Below are positions 59,202-64,000 of a stretch of DNA of 64,000 nucleotides, piece after piece. Both the position numbers and the translations under genes were made by a program. The number at the start of each line of letters is the position of its first letter. Position 1 is the stretch's first letter. The notes under the pieces are model-generated. The model saw nothing but the letters and a program-made list of their open reading frames with translations. It did no database searches and was not told where the DNA came from. The stretch is from Planctomycetaceae bacterium (GTDB lineage Bacteria > Planctomycetota > Planctomycetia > Planctomycetales > Planctomycetaceae): positions 1 to 64,000 of the forward strand of contig JAEUII010000392.1 of assembly GCA_016795145.1 (NCBI GenBank), written 5' to 3'.

Positions 59202-60317
59202 ATGGCAAACGTTTGGCGTTATTCGCTGTTTGGGGAATCGTTCGGACCTGTGAACGAAGCAGATCTTTGCAGGCTGATCCAGTCCGGGACACTAGGTGCA
59301 GAAGACGAAATCACTTCGGCCTGCGGCGACACTGTAAAGCTTGGCGAACATGCGTTCTTTGCCCGTCTGTTTGAAGATGCAGATCTTGAATACGCCACGG
59401 ATCTCGATGAATTTTCGCTGGAAGACGAGGCATCCTCAGATGATGTCGCTGCCGTCCGAACGTCGCAGGAAGTTGCTGCTTCGACCCAGGTGATTGTTTC
59501 CAGCAATGCTGCCACTGCTGTTCCCAAAGCGAGGTCAAAGCCCGCCGAAGAGTCATCGCGACGCGAAAGGCGATCTGTTGTCGGCTCTTCACAAAAGCCA
59601 GCTGCACCACGGAAAAAACGTAGAGTTCGCAGGGAACCTCACGATCCGTTGTTGATGGAGATCTTTGCGGAACTTGAAGCAAGAAAACACTCTGGAGCCG
59701 CTTCGCCAACGGCCCCTAATTCCGATGTCTCACCGAGAGCATTGTCGAATTCCTCAGCGGCAACACCAGTGCAAACGCCGTCACCTACCACCACTGTGAC
59801 AAGTCCGCAGTTGTCAACAAGAACGGTTGAGTCGCCTGTTCAGCGTCCCGCGACGCAGTCCTACTCTTCTTCGGCTTCTGCTTCCGGAAACTCATGGAAG
59901 CCTTCGAAGAAGTCGTCGGCTCCTTCATTCACGATGCCGGAACCTCGCACGCTGGGGATTGTCGGCGGAGCTGTTGTCGCTGTCGGACTGGTCGGTTCAT
60001 TCCTGATGGGATGGATCTCGCTGCCAGGGGGATCTGGCGGTGAATTGGCTGGTGCGTCTGGTGCAGTTGTTTCGTGCTATCTGGAATTCCAGTCGCTAGG
60101 CGGAGTTCCCGAAAAGCAGGAATGGGCAGGCTTTCAGAGTTCCGTGAAGACGCGTCTTGCTCCAGTGCTTGAGAGTGGTGACGCAGATGATGTCGTCAAA
60201 GAAGCAGGAAAGCTGCTTGCAGACGTGGCAACTTGTGATCCTCGCAAAGATGCAGACAAACTGCGTGCTACTGCAGAGAAGCTTGTTCCGTTGATGAGCA
60301 AGATCACGGGCTCATGA
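59202..60317 (+). CDS. GYF-like domain membrane protein
   Basis: A 371-residue protein. The N-terminal domain starts WRYSLFGESFGPVNEADLCR, then SGTLGAEDEITSACGD, a GYF_2-like fold (W-x-GP ... GxL..) that binds Pro-rich peptides. A Ser/Thr/Pro-rich and basic middle (about 100-255) leads to one transmembrane helix, LGIVGGAVVAVGLVGSFLMG, and a small helical C-terminal domain with two Cys. GYF_2 domains are frequent in planctomycete membrane proteins. ATG 59202 has GGGAG about 10 bp upstream. It lies 190 bp before a DUF1559 gene in the same direction. Confidence 0.75.
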   Translation: MANVWRYSLFGESFGPVNEADLCRLIQSGTLGAEDEITSACGDTVKLGEHAFFARLFEDADLEYATDLDEFSLEDEASSDDVAAVRTSQEVAASTQVIVSSNAATAVPKARSKPAEESSRRERRSVVGSSQKPAAPRKKRRVRREPHDPLLMEIFAELEARKHSGAASPTAPNSDVSPRALSNSSAATPVQTPSPTTTVTSPQLSTRTVESPVQRPATQSYSSSASASGNSWKPSKKSSAPSFTMPEPRTLGIVGGAVVAVGLVGSFLMGWISLPGGSGGELAGASGAVVSCYLEFQSLGGVPEKQEWAGFQSSVKTRLAPVLESGDADDVVKEAGKLLADVATCDPRKDADKLRATAEKLVPLMSKITGS

Positions 60318-60507
60318 AGTTCTCTTCATTTGCTATAGAGAAAATCAACGAAAATTTCTCCAACGCTCACAGACTTCACGGTTCCTTCACAATTTGCCAG
60401 TTGAATAGCCTAAGAAGAAAGCGTGGCAGGACGCTGAGCGATCTTTTAAGTGAATCTCTGTTTACGGCATTAATGACAGTGTTTGTGCCAGTTTAGAAAG
60501 GTCAATT

Positions 60508-61554
60508 ATGGTTAGTTTCGGTTCCCACTCACGTCGGCGTCCTCGCGGATTTACGCTGATTGAGCTGCTGGTCGTGATTGCGATCATTGCTATTCTCGTG
60601 GCGCTGCTGCTTCCAGCGGTTCAGCAGGCTCGCGAAGCTGCTCGACGAACACAATGTAAGAACAATCTGAAGCAGATCGGTCTGGCTGTACACAACTACG
60701 AAGGTACCTACGGACGAGCTCCAACCAGCGGTGAATACACGATTTACCCAGCTGGCAAGCCAGGCACTCGAGTCTTCGCACCAGTGTCATTCTTCACGTC
60801 GGTTCTGCCATTCATTGAACAGGCAAACCTCTATAATCAGTGGAACTTTGCGTATCCATACAACGTGAATCCAGCCTCTTATGCTGGCGTCATCAATGAC
60901 TCTCTGGCTCGCACCAGCATTCCGGCGTTCCTGTGCCCAAGTAACGGATTCTTCAAAGTCGACGGTGGTGACGGCTATGGTCAGACCGACTACATGCCAA
61001 TCGCCTATATTGACCTCGATCCTATTACAGGGTTGAAGAACTCCCTGGCAATCAAAGACGGGATGCTCGCTGGTCCAGGCAGCGCGAAGTTCCGTGATGT
61101 GACCGACGGTCTGAGCACGACGATCTGTATCGTTGAAGACTCAGGCCGACCAGGCAACATCGTTGGCAAGTACGATGACCCATCAGTCGTTCAGTACGGT
61201 GTTCCAGTTGCGTTCTCGATCAATAAGGTTGGCGCATGTGCTCAGGCTGGCAAGCGATGTCCAAATCGCTGGGCCGACGGTGACACAGGCAACGGCGTTT
61301 CTGGCCCACCAAATCTGGGAAGCGGCGAAAACAAGGTCATCAACAACAATGCAACTCCAAAGGGTGGCCCAGCTGGATGTCCATGGACAACCAACAACTG
61401 TGGTCCAAACGACGAGCCATTCAGCACACACACTGGCGGTGTTCAGTGCGTACTCGGCGACGGCTCAGCTCACTTCCTGTCCGAAAACATGGACCGACAG
61501 ATCTTCCGTCGTCTGTGTGACCCATCAGACGGCGAAGTTGTTGGTGAGTTCTAA
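60508..61554 (+). CDS. DUF1559 prepilin-like protein
   Basis: A 348-residue protein of the planctomycete DUF1559 (SBP_bac_10) family. The N-terminus [21 protein letters not shown] is a type II/IV prepilin cleavage and methylation signal; the first helix then anchors the pilin-like body. [20 protein letters not shown] and CPSNG, then the C-terminal [20 protein letters not shown] match the family. It is thought to be part of type II secretion-like pili or surface fibres. AAAGG stands 9 bp before ATG 60508. A good terminator follows. Codon use is even and it seems complete. Confidence 0.95.
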   Translation: MVSFGSHSRRRPRGFTLIELLVVIAIIAILVALLLPAVQQAREAARRTQCKNNLKQIGLAVHNYEGTYGRAPTSGEYTIYPAGKPGTRVFAPVSFFTSVLPFIEQANLYNQWNFAYPYNVNPASYAGVINDSLARTSIPAFLCPSNGFFKVDGGDGYGQTDYMPIAYIDLDPITGLKNSLAIKDGMLAGPGSAKFRDVTDGLSTTICIVEDSGRPGNIVGKYDDPSVVQYGVPVAFSINKVGACAQAGKRCPNRWADGDTGNGVSGPPNLGSGENKVINNNATPKGGPAGCPWTTNNCGPNDEPFSTHTGGVQCVLGDGSAHFLSENMDRQIFRRLCDPSDGEVVGEF

Positions 61555-61589
61555 TCACTGACAGTAGTCATTGCGTTGAATCGCTACGA

Positions 61590-61619
61590 CACCCTGAGGC
61601 AACTCAGGGTGTTTTTTTT
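61590..61619 (+). terminator. Rho-independent terminator of DUF1559 gene
   Basis: CACCCTGAG-GCAA-CTCAGGGTG followed by TTTTTTTT. Confidence 0.95.
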
Positions 61620-61624
61620 GCCCA

Positions 61625-62653
61625 TCACTTCTTGCGGCGGCAGGTTCGGTCCATATTGGTTCCTGCAATGGGTTCTCTGTTGCGTGCCCGCATTTCACGG
61701 ATCTTGCCCGCGATCTTGCCAAGCACTCGCTGTGCCCGCTGAGTACCATTCTGTGAAGCGGACTGCAGCGTGACTGTCATTGAACGCTGCAGCGACGCCA
61801 TGTCTTTTCGATACTTTTCGAATTCTCGTCGAAGTGCAAAGAGATCGGCGTTGGCCTTTCGTTGCTCAATCTGGTTCATGAACGACTGTTCGAGCGAATT
61901 GCGGACACCTGCGCCGCTGGTCATGCCCACGTCGAATGTTTTGATTTCTCTGTGGCATTTTGTCTGAAGGTCCCGAAGCCAGCGTCTGACATCGTTCCAC
62001 TCATCTCGATCTTCGCGATCTGACGCGACACGCTCATCGGCCGTGAGTTCACGGTCCATTTTCCCGAGGGACGTCTGAATCGAGCTGAGCTTTTGTCGGA
62101 GCCCCGTCAGCTGGCGTTCAATCTGCAGTGCGGATTTCCATGCCGCTTCGATTCGCTGGACCATCAGGCTGTCAGTCAAAGGCTCGGTTTCGGATTCCAG
62201 ATCCGTTTCGAACGGGTCATCAGCAACCTCAGCCTCGGGCTCAAATTCAGGCTGAGAATCCACTGCCGCTGGCGCTGTTAGTGGATACGGGAATGCAGAC
62301 GCAACAGGCTCGTGGATGAGCACCGAGATTTCCGCTTTCATCTCTGCGGTTGGTGTCGGCAGCGGGTTCCCCAGCGCGGGAAGGCATTCGGCTGCGGCAT
62401 ACCAGTTTTGACCGTAGAAGGACACAGCGCTAAGCGCCTGCGGCGGAATGGCAAGATGGCCGAGAATGTCGGCCAGAGAAAAAGGCAGCAGCTTAGGAAA
62501 GGCAACGCTCATTGAAGCCGGTATCACCACATGAAAGCCACTGCTAAGTGCTGAAGGCCGGCACCAGATCCAAAGCGGGATCTGTGGAATCTGCGACAGC
62601 CAGAGGGGTTCCCACTGCGATGACGGATGGCGAGAAAAATACGGTAGGTTCAT
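61625..62653 (-). CDS. Coiled-coil protein of unknown function
   Basis: A 342-residue protein. The first 150 residues look globular with strands and aromatic residues (FSRHPSSQWEPLWLSQIPQI, then YGQNWYAAAECLPAL). An acidic linker (about 155-185, EPEAEVADDPFETDLESET) is followed by a long coiled coil from about 190 to 330 with basic/acidic heptads (ALQIERQLTGLRQKLSSIQT, then RREFEKYRKDMASLQRSMTV). The end is basic. There is no signal peptide. ATG 62653 was chosen because GAGGAC is 5-6 bp upstream. It lies on the opposite strand between two DUF1559 genes. No family is recognised. Confidence 0.62.
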   Translation of the reverse strand: MNLPYFSRHPSSQWEPLWLSQIPQIPLWIWCRPSALSSGFHVVIPASMSVAFPKLLPFSLADILGHLAIPPQALSAVSFYGQNWYAAAECLPALGNPLPTPTAEMKAEISVLIHEPVASAFPYPLTAPAAVDSQPEFEPEAEVADDPFETDLESETEPLTDSLMVQRIEAAWKSALQIERQLTGLRQKLSSIQTSLGKMDRELTADERVASDREDRDEWNDVRRWLRDLQTKCHREIKTFDVGMTSGAGVRNSLEQSFMNQIEQRKANADLFALRREFEKYRKDMASLQRSMTVTLQSASQNGTQRAQRVLGKIAGKIREMRARNREPIAGTNMDRTCRRKK

Positions 62654-63482
62654 GATGTCCTCAGACAACATCAAAATGGCCTGTGCCTCTGGCACGGTAA
62701 CACAGAGTACGCGGAACCTCACCGCAGTCTGATTTCTTCAACAGAATTTCACGGATGCTTCACAAACGCGGCTGCGCGAGTGAAGGAATCGACCTGAATG
62801 GCAGCCATCGGCTAATGGCCCTGCAGTTGTCGTAGATTTGTAGCGGAAGGGCGCAGGCCTTCCGGTGAAATGCTGGAGCGTATTTTTTCGACACCGGACG
62901 GCTCGCGCCGTGCCGCTACTACTAAAGCTTCGGGTCCATTGAGCCACTGCCGCGATCAGCATTCGATATTCTCTCGCCAACGGAACGCAGTTTTCACATC
63001 AAGAGTCCGTCGTGCACAGGTCTCTGATGCAACTGCCTTCACGGTGGATTCACCATGGGTTCACAACATTCATCAGTTCTTCATTTCCACGAGACTCGTT
63101 CGATCGAAGCTCTGATCGCTGATCTCCAGTGTTTTTTCTTCTGAAGAACACTGCGGCATTCAAATCGTTCATGCCTGATCAGAAGCCGCGGAAAGTTTTT
63201 CTGCAGACACCTGATTTCATATTCACTTCGCAACCGTTTCACACGCCTCCAGAGAATGAGTGTTGTGGCGAGTTGAGTCAGCCACAGTGAACACCGCAGT
63301 CGGCCGATGCGGTGAATTGAAGCAAGTGCTTCCCTCGCAAAGGGAGTTCTGAATGACAGCCATCCGGAGGAGAGATGGCCACATCAGAAGTCTGAGTTGA
63401 ACGGTGTTGAATGCGATTTTTTGCAGCCGTGGTGGCTGCGTGTTGTCAGGCGATTGAGAGTACGATTTGAAAGGATGATGTT
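62654..63482. other. 829-bp region with an IR6 repeat
   Basis: No gene is seen. An IR6 inverted pair is at 62840-62919. The rest (62920-63470) is the leader of the following DUF1559 gene; no promoter stands out. Confidence 0.5.
62840..62919. repeat. IR6 inverted pair, 80 bp
   Basis: GTAGCGGAAGGGCGCAGGCC and TTCCGG on the left, with the mirror CCGGACGGCTCGCGCCGTGC and CGCTAC on the right. It is related to the 42192 and 11097 copies. Confidence 0.85.
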
Positions 63483-64000
63483 GTGAAAAGTACGTACAAG
63501 GGTTCTTTGGTTCAGGAAGCTCGCCGACGCGGCTTCACGCTGATCGAACTGCTGGTCGTGATCGCGATCATCGCGATTCTGATGGCACTGATTCTGCCAG
63601 CGATTCAGTCAGCACGCGAGGCAGCTCGCAGCACTCAGTGTAAGAACAACCTGCGACAGATCGGCATTGCGTTGTACTCATGGAGTGATAGCGATCCGGC
63701 AAAGCGAATCTGCTCCGGTGCTTACGACTTCATGCGAGATGGCGACCCGTTCATCTATAGCTGGGTTGGCAATGTAATGGATGTCAACGGCGGTCTTCCA
63801 GGAAAGATGCTGTGCCCATCGAATGAATCAAAGGGATATGAGAAGCTGAATGACATGACTGGTCGAGCGATCACGTCGTCTACCTCATTTCCTCCTCTGA
63901 ATCAGCGATCAGGATCGCTCTTCGCGTCTATTGTTGACCCAGTAACAGGGGTAGATGTCCTTGCAGCTTCAGCAGCACGCGACACGCTGGTTGCAGAAGC
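63483..64000 (+). CDS. DUF1559 prepilin-like protein (cut by window end)
   Basis: The first 172 residues of a second DUF1559 protein; the gene runs off the window. A GTG at 63483, 7 bp after AAGGA, starts [15 protein letters not shown], then [17 protein letters not shown] with the prepilin cleavage site at [20 protein letters not shown] follows as in the 60508 protein, but the next part ([19 protein letters not shown]) differs, so it is a divergent paralogue. It is expected to be exported into a pilus-like fibre. Confidence 0.92.
   Translation, partial: MKSTYKGSLVQEARRRGFTLIELLVVIAIIAILMALILPAIQSAREAARSTQCKNNLRQIGIALYSWSDSDPAKRICSGAYDFMRDGDPFIYSWVGNVMDVNGGLPGKMLCPSNESKGYEKLNDMTGRAITSSTSFPPLNQRSGSLFASIVDPVTGVDVLAASAARDTLVAE

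Noticed and set aside
60314-60496. 60-codon frame overlapping the GYF-like gene by ATGA
   Set aside because: Overlap looks like coupling, but the product has no domain and no separate ribosome site; kept out as unproven.
1-64000. CRISPR arrays, rRNA genes, transposase or phage genes
   Set aside because: No evenly spaced direct repeats with unique spacers, no rRNA-like stretches and no transposase, integrase or phage structural genes were seen.

Overview
The window is a piece of a planctomycete (Planctomycetota) chromosome. The evidence is two DUF1559 prepilin-like proteins with the [18 protein letters not shown]-terminus, a DUF1501 protein, a DUF1080 protein, a Tat-exported Gfo/Idh/MocA oxidoreductase, a Tat-exported metallophosphoesterase, many secreted proteins and lipoproteins of unknown function, a sigma/zinc-anti-sigma pair, and the futalosine menaquinone genes. 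Most genes stand alone or in runs of two or three. The intergenic space is unusually full of palindromic repeats.

Layout. 1-5.1 kb: amidohydrolase, TolC-like lipoprotein and an ABC-2 permease, all on the minus strand. 5.5-9.3 kb: ECF sigma factor, anti-sigma factor, a secreted Pro/Ala-rich protein, and an exported nuclease behind a long hairpin-rich leader. 9.5-13.3 kb: DUF1501, RraA-like and a degenerate M24 peptidase. 14.2-17.8 kb: VKOR-thioredoxin fusion, COX3-like membrane protein, mqnB-mqnD. 18.1-20.4 kb (minus): rpe, a catalytically dead histidine-phosphatase homologue, accD. 20.9-28.1 kb: small hypothetical, dusB-like, second ABC-2 permease, membrane protein / zinc-ribbon / Lgt-like trio, coiled-coil protein, lipoprotein. 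28.3-38.4 kb: Gfo/Idh/MocA, metallophosphoesterase, esterase, Leu-repeat solenoid, metW, CX4CH secreted protein and an Ala-rich lipoprotein. 38.8-49.7 kb: purF, a conserved protein of uncertain function, cysI, DUF1080, M48 lipoprotein, yebC, tatC, ilvE. 50.1-52.8 kb: tRNA-Leu(CAA) followed by a two-gene accessory cassette (AlbA_2/GHKL-type protein plus a PD-(D/E)XK-like protein). 53.5-59.0 kb: lipoprotein, then arsenic genes arsR-arsD-arsA-arsC-like. 59.2-64 kb: GYF-like membrane protein, DUF1559 protein, coiled-coil protein, and a second DUF1559 gene cut by the window end.

How the parts fit. The sigma/anti-sigma pair probably controls an envelope response. TatC, the VKOR-thioredoxin fusion, the Lgt-like protein and the M48 lipoprotein all serve the large exported proteome. 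MqnB and MqnD act in one pathway. The ars genes form a sensor, chaperone, ATPase and reductase set, but no arsenite pump is in view. The tRNA-linked cassette is the best candidate for a mobile defence-type system.

The strongest non-coding signal is a set of at least nine intergenic repeat families. Six are inverted pairs with family-specific ends. One shows compensatory stem changes, and several copies abut a stop codon or supply it. Other notable signals are a 17-bp tandem repeat across the sigma stop codon and a roughly 220-nt leader of nested hairpins ahead of the nuclease. All calls rest on reading the sequence; no database search was possible.
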